DNA of 62,744 nt. Origin: JANSWP01 sp041941305 (lineage in GTDB: Bacteria > Bacteroidota > Bacteroidia > Chitinophagales > Saprospiraceae). Both the position numbers and the translations under genes were made by a program. Positions 42,844 to 51,800 of this stretch are shown in pieces. Position 1 is the stretch's first letter. Each line of letters opens with the position of its first letter. A model generated the notes under the pieces. It was not told where the DNA came from. It was given only the letters and a program-made list of their open reading frames with translations, and ran no database searches. The stretch covers positions 1 to 62,744 of the forward strand of contig JBGTQJ010000058.1 in assembly GCA_041941305.1 (NCBI GenBank). The letters run 5' to 3'.

Positions 42844-43080
42844 CTAACTAACTGCCAATGTTCCTTTATTCAGAACGGTCTCTACTCGGGCAGTTTTTGC
42901 TTTTTTACTTAAGACTTTCTTCCTGGGCTCAAATTTTATCCCTAACATGATGCTCAATAAGATTGGCAAACCAAAACCGGCTACCCACCATTGTCCGCTA
43001 AAACCAGCAGCGATAATGACTGCCATCATAAAAAAGAATCTAAATACAACTGTTCCGAGGTCTATTGCAAAATATTTCAT
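42844..43080 (-). CDS. Small two-helix membrane protein
   Basis: A 78-aa protein with two predicted membrane helices (about 8-27, FRFFFMMAVIIAAGF; about 31-48, VAGFGLPILLSIMLGI) and a basic, Lys/Arg-rich tail. ATG start and own terminator. Family not recognised; the location near Usp genes suggests a stress context, but this is only proximity. Confidence 0.7.
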   Translation of the reverse strand: MKYFAIDLGTVVFRFFFMMAVIIAAGFSGQWWVAGFGLPILLSIMLGIKFEPRKKVLSKKAKTARVETVLNKGTLAVS

Positions 43081-43299
43081 AATTAAAGGATTTAGTTTGA
43101 ATTGTTAATAAGAATGGCTCAAAGGTAGAAGCAACTGTCAGGCAGTTAGATGAAAAAAGTCAGGGTGGTTGGTGATTTTTGTCACCAAATGTGTTTGAAA
43201 AAATGTTATAAAAAGAACTGTGGGAAGATGCTCTCCTTTAGGGGGGTACAGGAAAGGACATTAAATTGTTGAAATTCAGGAATGCTATGCTACCGGCAG

Positions 43300-44187
43300 T
43301 TACATCATCACTTCTCTTTCTTTTTTATTTTTTCCATCTGGCTTTCCTTCCATATCCTTCTCTATGTAATCGATACTTAGGACGGGTAAATCGGAATGAT
43401 TGACCAAAGCCTCCACATTGCTACCTACAAAAATCCGCTTGAGGGGGTGGCGATAATGGTTGGATATAGAAACGAGATCTGCGTCAATTTCTTCTGAATA
43501 GAAACGGACCCCCTTGTCAATTGAAAAGTCGCGCAAAATGTGAATATGACAATCAAATGGAGCAGCTAGTTTTTTATAGTCCTCCATTGCCTCTTTTTGC
43601 ACGATGAGCGGTGGATCCAATAAAGAAGAAGTCTGAACAGCCACCAAGTGAATTTCAGGAATGAAATGTTTGACGAAATCCTTGAATTTCAGAAAGGCAG
43701 CTTTATCATTGCGATTAAAGCTGGAAGCATACACCACCTTTCGGAAATCCACATTTTCCAGTTTCTCTTTGATAACCAATACCGGGCAATGTACCATTCG
43801 GATCACTCGTTGTGTGTTGGAGCCAATGAAAAATTCGTTCTTTCCGCTTGAACCATGAGACCCCATCACAATGAAATCTATGTTATGCATGTTGACATAG
43901 TCAACGATATTCTCTACAAGACTGCCCCCAGAATAGGCAGTTTCTACTTCTACATTTGGGTATTGTTTTTTAATGTCCTTCATAAGCACCTCAGCAATGT
44001 GGATATTTTGAAGCGCTTCAGGATTTTCTTTGCGTTCTTCCTCTGTCAAGGTCTTCCAATTCCAGGGAAGATCGATACGGCTATAGAAGTGAACCTTGGC
44101 ATTAAAGCGTTCTGCCAGTTTCATACCGGCATTGGTTGCGTCTGTTGCGCAAGCAGAGAAGTCTGTAGGAATTAGAATAGCTTTCAT
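43300..44187 (-). CDS. Universal stress protein, tandem UspA domains
   Basis: A 295-aa cytoplasmic protein with two UspA-like domains (about 1-150 and 152-280). The first ends in the ATP-binding pattern G-S-H-G...G-S (MGSHGSSGKNEFFIGSNTQR, CPVLVIKE); the second is more divergent (SNHYRHPLKRIFVGSNVEAL, LPVLSIDYIE). Tandem Usp proteins are common in Bacteroidota. A charged C-terminal tail ends in a repeated basic patch. It is preceded by an overlapping HPF-like remnant (44184-44340) and by a second tandem Usp gene further upstream, suggesting a stress operon read from the minus strand. Confidence 0.93.
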   Translation of the reverse strand: MKAILIPTDFSACATDATNAGMKLAERFNAKVHFYSRIDLPWNWKTLTEEERKENPEALQNIHIAEVLMKDIKKQYPNVEVETAYSGGSLVENIVDYVNMHNIDFIVMGSHGSSGKNEFFIGSNTQRVIRMVHCPVLVIKEKLENVDFRKVVYASSFNRNDKAAFLKFKDFVKHFIPEIHLVAVQTSSLLDPPLIVQKEAMEDYKKLAAPFDCHIHILRDFSIDKGVRFYSEEIDADLVSISNHYRHPLKRIFVGSNVEALVNHSDLPVLSIDYIEKDMEGKPDGKNKKEREVMM

Positions 44188-44340
44188 GATTCGTATTTTT
44201 CCTTATAAAGCGTTGAAGAATGTTGTCCTTTTCGATTGGCTTCGGCAAATTTTCCAAAAGCCTTTTGTAGTCTTTCTTCGATTTTTTCGTTCAATGCCTC
44301 GCTAGGAGGAAAGTGGATTGATTGAATTTGAATTTCCATT
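44184..44340 (-). pseudogene. Frameshifted remnant resembling ribosome hibernation promoting factor (HPF/RaiA)
   Basis: On the minus strand from 44340 an ATG opens MEIQIQSIHFPPSEALNEKI, very like the start of HPF/RaiA proteins (MxIQIxSvhF..s..L...I). Reading straight on, the frame then turns into unlike sequence and stops after 46 codons. If one base near 44280-44281 is skipped, the frame continues as EERLQKAFGKFAEANRKGQ and ends in a TGA that overlaps the ATG of the Usp gene. So this is probably a truncated or frameshifted HPF-like gene; a sequencing error is also possible. It lacks the rest of the HPF domain. HPF and Usp genes commonly share stress or low-oxygen regulons. Confidence 0.5.
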
Positions 44341-44417
44341 AAATTTAGTTTTGGTATCTATTTAAAATTGTTGAGAAGAATTTCCTCCTCTAGGAAATTT
44401 GAGGAGGAAAAAAATCT

Positions 44418-45386
44418 TTACTTCACCACCAAAGTGGGGATGCGATCATTAATGGTAAGCAGCGTCTCTGTAACGCTACCCATCAGGAGGAGGGATACTT
44501 TAGAGTGTCCCTTTGCACCCATGATGATGAAATCAATATCATTTTGGTCAGCATATTCCATAAGGTATTGAGGAATCCAGGGCAATTCTTTTTTCAGGAG
44601 CACCGTGGTAATGTCCTTTTTATTGTCTGGCAAATAAGTATAGATAAAAGATTCAAAAGCTGCCATTCTATCTTCTTCTACCATTGAATAGAACTGTTCT
44701 CGTGTCTTGCTGATATTGTAGGAAGCAAAATCAGGCATTTCGAAAACATTGATACAGATTATTTCAACTCCGGCTCCTATTTGTTTTTTGATGCCAACAG
44801 CTTTTTTCAATGCATTGATGGAGTTTTGGGAAAAATCGATTGGCACCAATATTTTTTTCAAAGAAGTTTTTGCTCTTTCCGGAACAATCAGTGCGTCACA
44901 AGGCACTTTGCGAGCCAATTTCTTTGCCCAAATTCCATGGTTATCCGAATTGGTTTTTTGCCCGATAATGACTAGATCAGCACTCAATTCTGCAGCATCC
45001 TTTAAAATTTCCTCCAAAGGATCTCCCTCACGTACATCATACTCGACTTCGATGCCTCGTTCTTTTGAAATCAGGTTGTTTATTTTTATTGCCATGCTTT
45101 TGATGACGCTTTCGCTCAACACATATTGCCCTACGATGGGCTCCTTATCTTTTTCAAAAAGAGCTCTGAAAAGGTCAAATCTTGGCACAGTGTGCAGAAA
45201 ATAAGCTGCTTCAACTGATAATTTGTTGGAGAAGAAGTCAATGTATTTCAAAAGGGATTCATCAGTTGCATCCATTGCCATCCCAACCAAAGCTTGATTG
45301 ATTTGGAATGGAGCAATTTGAACTTGGTCACTCGTTACTTTTTCCTGAAGTGTATTTTCCATATTGAATATATTTTTTTGATTCAT
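44418..45386 (-). CDS. Universal stress protein, tandem UspA domains
   Basis: A 322-aa cytoplasmic protein with two UspA domains. The first (about 20-165) has a weakened nucleotide loop (IIGQKTNSDNHGIWAKKLAR, CDALIVPE); the second (about 172-322) holds the full G-x-x-G-(9)-G-S motif (MGAKGHSKVSLLLMGSVTE, RIPTLVVK). ATP-binding Usp proteins act in stress survival. The start ATG at 45386 is followed eight residues later by another Met. Upstream gene of the stress group; a MITE-like element lies about 210 bp further upstream. Confidence 0.93.
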   Translation of the reverse strand: MNQKNIFNMENTLQEKVTSDQVQIAPFQINQALVGMAMDATDESLLKYIDFFSNKLSVEAAYFLHTVPRFDLFRALFEKDKEPIVGQYVLSESVIKSMAIKINNLISKERGIEVEYDVREGDPLEEILKDAAELSADLVIIGQKTNSDNHGIWAKKLARKVPCDALIVPERAKTSLKKILVPIDFSQNSINALKKAVGIKKQIGAGVEIICINVFEMPDFASYNISKTREQFYSMVEEDRMAAFESFIYTYLPDNKKDITTVLLKKELPWIPQYLMEYADQNDIDFIIMGAKGHSKVSLLLMGSVTETLLTINDRIPTLVVK

Positions 45387-45791
45387 AAGTACAGCACAAA
45401 ATTGTCTGCTTTAGGGGAGTATTTAGGATGACAAAAGTCAGCTCTTAAGGGTGATTTTTATCAGATTGGAAAATGTGGATCTTTATCAATTTTGGATTTA
45501 AGAAGTTATTTATTGATTCAAACAAACTTTTAATAATGTTTACGTGGTATGCTACGGGCGGAATAGTAAAAAGCTATTTCGCCTGTTATTTTTTAGAAGC
45601 TGTTAATATTTAACACTTTCCATCATATGAGCATCTTTTCCAGTCAAATTTCAGCTATTCCTCGCCCCATAGCGCTGCTATGAAGCTCAGAATCCCCGAT
45701 AGCCATCGGGGCATTTGACAGAAAAATACATCTCATATGAAGAAAAAGCTAAATCTTAACAGCTTCTTAGAAAAATGTAGTTTTACTTTTC
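45387..45791. other. Intergenic region with MITE-like element
   Basis: About 400 bases between divergent stress genes, half of it the inverted-repeat element at 45594-45769. No promoter box was recognised with confidence. Confidence 0.65.
45594..45769. repeat. MITE-like inverted-repeat element, AGAAGCTGTTAA ends
   Basis: TAGAAGCTGTTAA and TTAACAGCTTCTTA ends enclose about 176 bp with a central CCCCGATAGCCATCGGGG palindrome (45694-45711) and inverted CATATGAG / GTCAAAT blocks. The right arm matches the relic at 7247-7302 in reverse orientation. Confidence 0.82.
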
Positions 45792-46853
45792 ATGAAATGG
45801 GATATTAACTTCAAAACATTTGGAAGCTACTCTTATGCCAGCTCTTATCTAAATTGGCGTATTGCCTGGGGAATTCTTTTTGGTGCACTAGCTGTTGGTA
45901 CTTTCGGGTTTTATTGGATAGAAGATTATACTCTTGAGGAAGCTTTCTATATGACCATCATTACGATTTCAACGGTAGGGTACACAGAGGTCAGGGAGTT
46001 GAGCCATGAAGGAAGAATGTTTACCTCTCTGTTGATTTTATTGAATATTGGGGTGTATGCCTATACTATTTCTGTATTTACTTATTTCATCATAAGAGGC
46101 GAAATCTTTAAAAAAATGCATTTAAATCTCATCAGTAGTAAAATTGAGAAACTCAAGGAACACATCATCTTGTGTGGTTATGGCAGGTATGGTCGCGAAA
46201 TAGCTGAACATTTTGTAAAACATAACCTGGATTTTGTGGTCATTGATCGCAATACAGAGGTCATATCTGAAATTGGAAAAAGTGAAAACAAATTACTGTA
46301 TTTGGAAGGAGATGCTACGAGTGATGATATATTGTTGAAGGCAGGAATAGGCAAGGCAAAAGCCATCATTATTGCTTTGCCAGATGATACGGACAATGTT
46401 TTTACCGTGCTTTCTGCCAGACAACTCAACCCGAAAGTCAACATTATCAGCCGTGCAGTTCAAATGAAATCTGAAAAGAAATTGCAGTTAGCAGGAGCCA
46501 ATCATGTAATTATGCCCGATAGAATAGGCGGATTTTATATGGCAGCTTTGGTCAATAAACCAGATGCAGTAGAGTTCTTTTCTTTTATTACCAATGAATT
46601 TGAATCGGACATCGGGTTTGAAGAGATTACCTATTCGGATTTGCCAAAATCATTCCACGGAAAATCAATTGTAGAAATAAACATTCGAAAAAAGACTGGA
46701 GCCAATGTCATTGGGTATAAAACTCCAGATGGGAGGTACATTGCCAATCCTTCTCCTGATACTACTTTGGTCGAAAAATCCAGTTTCATCATTTTAGGAG
46801 ACAAGTTTCAATTGAAAAAACTGAGAATATTCCTTGAAAAGCTCCGAAGTTAA
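45792..46853 (+). CDS. Potassium channel with RCK (TrkA-N/TrkA-C) domain
   Basis: A 353-aa inner membrane protein. Two transmembrane helices (about 22-43 and 74-102) flank a pore loop with the selectivity filter TVGYT (61-65, TIITISTVGYTEV), where canonical channels have TVGYG; Thr at the last filter position is unusual but the rest fits. A TrkA-N/RCK Rossmann domain (about 122-240: HIILCGYGRYGREIAEHF, VIDRNTEV, LEGDATSDDIL) and a TrkA-C domain (about 265-350) follow. It likely gates K+ in response to nucleotide or ion binding. Divergent from the Usp genes. Confidence 0.9.
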   Translation: MKWDINFKTFGSYSYASSYLNWRIAWGILFGALAVGTFGFYWIEDYTLEEAFYMTIITISTVGYTEVRELSHEGRMFTSLLILLNIGVYAYTISVFTYFIIRGEIFKKMHLNLISSKIEKLKEHIILCGYGRYGREIAEHFVKHNLDFVVIDRNTEVISEIGKSENKLLYLEGDATSDDILLKAGIGKAKAIIIALPDDTDNVFTVLSARQLNPKVNIISRAVQMKSEKKLQLAGANHVIMPDRIGGFYMAALVNKPDAVEFFSFITNEFESDIGFEEITYSDLPKSFHGKSIVEINIRKKTGANVIGYKTPDGRYIANPSPDTTLVEKSSFIILGDKFQLKKLRIFLEKLRS

Positions 46854-46884
46854 TTCATGTAGTCCGCTTATTTTGATTAGCATG

Positions 46885-47002
46885 TGACACCTTTTTCATT
46901 CTTTATCATAAAGAAGGTTTTATTTGAAAAAAGATGTCATTCTGTTGGTTTTGGGAGCACAAGATGACACCTTTTTCGTTCCTCTAAAGATGTCACCTTG
47001 TT
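46885..47002. repeat. 80-bp-spaced direct repeat with GATGTCA / TGACACC inversions
   Basis: TGACACCTTTTTCATTC (46885) recurs as TGACACCTTTTTCGTTC (46965), each followed by an inverted GATGTCA unit (46933, 46989), giving a twice-repeated hairpin-forming unit after the K+ channel gene. Confidence 0.65.
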
Positions 47003-47059
47003 GATTTTGATTTTGGAATTGGCTGAAAAGGGAAGATTTTTTTAATGCCTGCCCATTTT

Positions 47060-47257
47060 TTACTTAGAAGCAGTTGGAGCGTTTTTGGAAACAAAACGAT
47101 GTTTTTCTAACAGGGCTAACAAATCAAATGAACTCAACACACCTACAATTTTCTTTTCATGGGTAACTACCAAATGATGGATGTTGTGATTGCGCATGAT
47201 ACGGGCAGCAATATGGATACTTGAATACTTTGGTATGGTCAATACATTTTTAGTCAT
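47060..47257 (-). CDS. Single-CBS-domain protein
   Basis: A 65-aa protein that is almost exactly one CBS motif: MTKNVLTIPKYSSIHIAARI, NHNIHHLVVTHEKKIVGVLS, SFDLLALLEKH. CBS proteins normally have two motifs pairing into a Bateman module that binds adenosine nucleotides; this one has only the second half, so it may dimerise to form the module or may be a shortened remnant. No coding sequence for the missing half is visible upstream. It joins the Usp/K+ channel stress group by position. Confidence 0.72.
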   Translation of the reverse strand: MTKNVLTIPKYSSIHIAARIMRNHNIHHLVVTHEKKIVGVLSSFDLLALLEKHRFVSKNAPTASK

Positions 47258-47368
47258 GATGTATCCAAGCTTATGGGTTAATTATGGAAACAGGTAAGAG
47301 TTGGGCTTTTATGTTTTCCTATATTTGCGGATTACATTTATATCTGGGTAAACAATTGGTAATTGCGA

Positions 47369-47932
47369 ATGAACACTATCACCGAATCTGATTATTTAAA
47401 AGGCATAAAGGAAAACGACTTTCTCATCTTAGAAAAAATATATAAAACATCCTTACCAGAAGTAGTCAAATACATCAAAAGAAATTCGGGAACACTAGAC
47501 GACGCAAAAGATGTTTTTCAGGAGGGCATTTTGATTATTTATAACAAAGTGATGCAGGACAAGTTAGTACTCACTACAAGTTTTCATGTCTTTCTTTTTA
47601 GTGTGTGCAAACGCATTTGGTTAAAAAAGTTGAAAAAAAAGAGCAATAAAGAGGTCACTTTGGAAAGCGATTGGGAATTTGGTTATGAAGAGCAGTATGA
47701 AGAGCGATTTCTCAAAACTCAAAAATGGGCATTGTTTAACCAAAAATTTCAGGAGCTGACCGAAGAATGTCGTAAAGTACTGAAATTATTATTTAATGGT
47801 TTTTCTGGAAAGGAAATAGCCGAAACAATGGGTTATACGGAGGAATATGCCAAACGGAAAAAGTACAAATGCAAATTGAGTTTGGCAGAGCGAATTAGAA
47901 AAGACAGGCTATACCAAAACTTAACTGAATAA
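47369..47932 (+). CDS. ECF-type sigma factor of the CHAT locus
   Basis: A 187-aa ECF sigma factor of a divergent type. Region 2 is at about 15-85 (LEKIYKTSLPEVVKYIKRN, AKDVFQEGILIIYNKVM, SFHVFLFSVCKRIWLKKLKK); region 4 at about 122-178 (FQELTEECRKVLKLLFNGF, SGKEIAETMGYTEEYAKRK). ATG at 47369 chosen over a TTG two codons upstream. It overlaps nothing and is followed 5 bp later by a membrane partner, so co-transcription is very likely. Confidence 0.88.
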   Translation: MNTITESDYLKGIKENDFLILEKIYKTSLPEVVKYIKRNSGTLDDAKDVFQEGILIIYNKVMQDKLVLTTSFHVFLFSVCKRIWLKKLKKKSNKEVTLESDWEFGYEEQYEERFLKTQKWALFNQKFQELTEECRKVLKLLFNGFSGKEIAETMGYTEEYAKRKKYKCKLSLAERIRKDRLYQNLTE

Positions 47933-47937
47933 GGGTC

Positions 47938-48855
47938 ATGGAGTACAAAGAAAACACCTATCATAAAATCCAGCAATATTTGGATAATGAATTGCAAGGC
48001 GATGAGTTAAAGGCATTTGAATCTGAATTGAAGTCCGATTTAGAGCTGGCATCCGAAGTACAATTGAACAGAGAGATGAAAGAATTTCTGGCGGATACAC
48101 CTGAAAATCAATTACGCCAAAATCTTCATATTTTAAATCGACGAGTTACAAAAGAGCCAAATGGCTCAGGATTCTCCTGGCGATATTTATTCTGGATGCT
48201 CCTTTTTTTATTGATTGGGGCGTTCTGGTTTTTTAATCAAGAAAAATCGACTTCTGAAGTAATGAGGGAAGCCCCAGCCGAAATCCAGGAAACCACAACA
48301 AAAGAACTAGGTTCTACTGAAATTAAAGAAGAAAATCAAAAGCCCGAAGATGTGCATCAATCTCCAAAAAGACCAGAGGCAACTCAAAAAAAACCTCAGC
48401 AAGATGCTGCAAAACCTTTAGATCCCAAGACAAAACCTACAGAAAAAGCTCTTCGGCCAATCGCCGAAAACTTTGCTCCCAACCCAAGGCTAGAGTTTTA
48501 TATCAACAACAATCGACGCGATAATTACGAACTGGTTGTTGAAAAAAAACAAGAAAATTTAGAAGTAACTAACAAGGATGAACCAATTGATTTTCAAGTG
48601 GTTGTAGTATTGAAGACAAAAGAGAATCTATTTGGAAAAAACTTTACATTGCATCTTTTTACCAATGATGAGGCTGCTTTTGAGGATTTTAATCCCCTTG
48701 ATTCACATGACCTGATCTTGAACAATTTCGAAGAAAATGCTTATCGATTAGGTATTCAAAAAGAGTTGAACCTTCAGCCTGGATTGTATTATTATATGAT
48801 TGAGGATACTGGTCTGGAGAAGGTTTATTTTGTGGAGAAATTTGAAGTGAGATAG
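47938..48855 (+). CDS. Membrane regulator, probable anti-sigma partner
   Basis: A 305-aa protein: cytoplasmic N-terminus of about 80 residues (YHKIQQYLDNELQGDELKAF, a Bacteroidota anti-sigma-like start), one TM helix (about 84-101, YLFWMLLFLLIGAFWFF), a Lys/Pro/Glu-rich periplasmic linker, and a C-terminal beta domain (about 185-305: LEFYINNNRRDNYELVVEKK, FTLHLFTNDEAAF, GLYYYMIEDTGLEKVYFVEK). The C-terminal part could sense an envelope signal. It starts 6 bp after the sigma factor gene and converges on the TPR-CHAT gene 23 bp later. Confidence 0.82.
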   Translation: MEYKENTYHKIQQYLDNELQGDELKAFESELKSDLELASEVQLNREMKEFLADTPENQLRQNLHILNRRVTKEPNGSGFSWRYLFWMLLFLLIGAFWFFNQEKSTSEVMREAPAEIQETTTKELGSTEIKEENQKPEDVHQSPKRPEATQKKPQQDAAKPLDPKTKPTEKALRPIAENFAPNPRLEFYINNNRRDNYELVVEKKQENLEVTNKDEPIDFQVVVVLKTKENLFGKNFTLHLFTNDEAAFEDFNPLDSHDLILNNFEENAYRLGIQKELNLQPGLYYYMIEDTGLEKVYFVEKFEVR

Positions 48856-48878
48856 TAGTCTGCCAAATTTTTGGGCGA

Positions 48879-51800
48879 TTACCGTCCTATCAATAAATAC
48901 GGACTCCAAAAATGAGGAGAAGCAGTTGCTTCACTATCCAATAATTTCAATTTCGCTGAACGCAAACTCGAAGCATAAGATGCGCTGGAAAGGATATTTT
49001 TATAAAATTCGACCATCAGTTTTGCGCTGACCTTATCATAGACTTTCCATAAGGAGTAAACTACATTTGGAGTGCCCGCATAAATAAAGGCTCTGTTTAA
49101 ACCCAAAACGCCCTCTGAAGTTTGAAGTTTTCCCATGCCGCTTTCACAACTACTTAAAGTCACTAAATCGGCTTTTGAACGAATATTATAGATTTCGCCA
49201 GTATAAAGCGTACCATCTTCTTTGGTATTCTTTTTATCTTCATAACAAGCAATTCCAGAGAATTTTGGATTTTCCAAGTTTGCAAAACTGTGTCCAGCGA
49301 TATGAACAATTTGATAAGGTTTTTCCAAATTGGATTTCAGGGATGCTTCACTTGCAAATTCTCTCAAATCTAAAATGTTGGTTCCTGGCTTATTGTTTTT
49401 ATTAAATAAGGCAATAATGGATCGTACTTCCTTTTCCGATTGAGGAAGTGGTGAAAAACTACCGTCAGTTTTAAAAGCTCTAAGTGTCGAATTTGAGCCC
49501 TCATTCTCTGAGCCTTCAAACGCAAGGATTTCATCATTGCCCTCGTCGTACACTGGAGCAAAGGCATATATTCCGGAATGTTTTACTGTTTCTTTTCCTT
49601 TTGCTTTGGCAAAAAGCGTAGATGAATAATGATAGGAAATTTCGTGATTTTTGATTAAATAATCTAACTCTTTGAAAGATTTAACTTCATTGGTTTTCAG
49701 TAAAATTTCGAAAGGAATATAATTGGTCATGCCATCTCCAATAATCACAAGTCGTCTTTTTTCCGCTAATTGCTTTTCAATTGGTTGCAAAAATTGGGCA
49801 TATAATTCGTGGCTTAAGTTGATGAATTTTTCCCGACTTCTCTTTCTCATCATCGAAGAGTTTTCAAGAAGTTGTTTAAGGCTAAAAATACGTTCTGTTA
49901 TTTTCTGTTCGTCACAAGGAATTTTATGAAATTGAAGCTTTTGATCTTTGCTAACTGTAAAAATGTAAAGCGAATTGTCGTGAACCACATATTCGATGAG
50001 CAATTCATCTTCTTCCAATATTTTTTGGAGTGATTTTCCTGTCTCGGCAGTGAAATTATATTTTGAAGTAAAGTATTGAGGATATTTGGATTCAAGCATT
50101 TCCTGTAGATCGGCAAAATCTTTTTTCAAATCAAAAAGATGCTTGTTTTGATATTTGTTAATTAAAAGAGTATCCTTATTTGCCCTTGCTTCCAGGAGCT
50201 TTTTTTCATAGAGGTTAATTTCGTTTTGAAGGGTTTTTTCAGTTTGCAAAATCGTTTCGTCCAATGCTCCAAAACTCAAGGCATCACTTTTCAATAATGA
50301 CTGCCAAAGGTTTTGGGACTTCATCTTTTGGACAAAATAAAACCCTTTTTCTATGCTGGTTTCCTCAGCACATTGTTCATAATAATCATAAGCCAGGCTT
50401 AATCCGGACTTATAGTTCCAAGATGAAAATTCAATCAGCTTGTTGCTGTTACTTCCACGCAATAAGCTGGCCTGTTTCATATTAATTAAATGGTATTCGT
50501 CGGCAAGATCAACTATTTCTATTCCTGCTTTAAATAGTTGTAATTTGTCTTCCTGTTCTTTTGCATCTTTAGCTTTCAAAGAATAGAGCCATACTTTTTG
50601 ATTTAAGGTAGGGTAAACCCACAAATAGTTATTCAAATCATTTACTGAGGGAATATCTTTAATATCTGACGAATTAAAACGATTACAAAGTCCTATAATG
50701 GCTTGTTGGTTGGCATAAAAGGCTGAATCAATGTTTCCTTCCTGTGCATAAATGCCCGCCAATTGCCGGTAATTGCCTGAATTATACCATTCTGAACCTT
50801 TTTTAGAATAATTATTGACTAATTCTAAAAGATGCTTTTTTTCTTTTTGAGGTTGATGGGTTGCCTTCCAAAATTGAGCATAATTCCAGTGGAAGGATCT
50901 TTTGGCATGAAAAAGACTTTCTTCATTAACAATTTCATGTTTAATGACTTGTAAGAAGCTATCAGCCTGATTAAAATATTCAATTGCTTTATCATATTCT
51001 TTTTTTGCAAGAAAAATGCCAGCCATTGAAGTGGCAATTACAATTTTTTCAGTACTAATTTTGGGGTTCTTCTTTTGTTCATCCAGATATTTTTGCCAAT
51101 AAAAGAGTGCCTGATCATAATTGCCTATGGCTTTATAATTAAAGCCAAGATTGTTAAATATTTGAAGTTTCCTGTCATGCATTCCTTCGCTTTCCAATAA
51201 GAAAAGTGCTTTTTTATAATAACCCAAACTTTGTTTTCTTTCATCCATGAGACTCAAAGTTTTAGCCATAATTAGATAAAAGTCAACTAGTTCTAAAGCA
51301 TTTTTACCATATCTTTCAATAGCCAGATCCAGAAAATTTTTGGCTGTTTTAATTGCTTCTGCATGTTTTCCCAGATGAAAGGAATAAGTGCCAACTAAGC
51401 CAGATAGTGTACGCATTGTCAAGCTTAAATTGGCGAGATTTTGATCTTCTACAATTGAAATTGCACGTAAAAAATAATCTAAGGAAAGCTCGTTATTGCC
51501 TAATTTTTGATAAACCTGCGCAATTTCATTATAAACCATTACAAATTCCCAATTGGAACTTTCCCCATATTGCTTATGAAGTAATTTGAGTTGATTATTG
51601 TATGCATCAAGCGCTAAATCATATTGATAAATGGAACAGTATTTGGCGCCAATTTGGTAATAAATGAAAGTTTGGAATTGAAGATGATGAGGTACTTGTT
51701 TTTCAATTTTGTGTAAAGCTTCATTTAACAGTTCAATGCCTTTCTGAAAATTTTCCTCTCTATTATAGGTCGAACTCTGCTTTGCCGTGGAAAGCACAAA

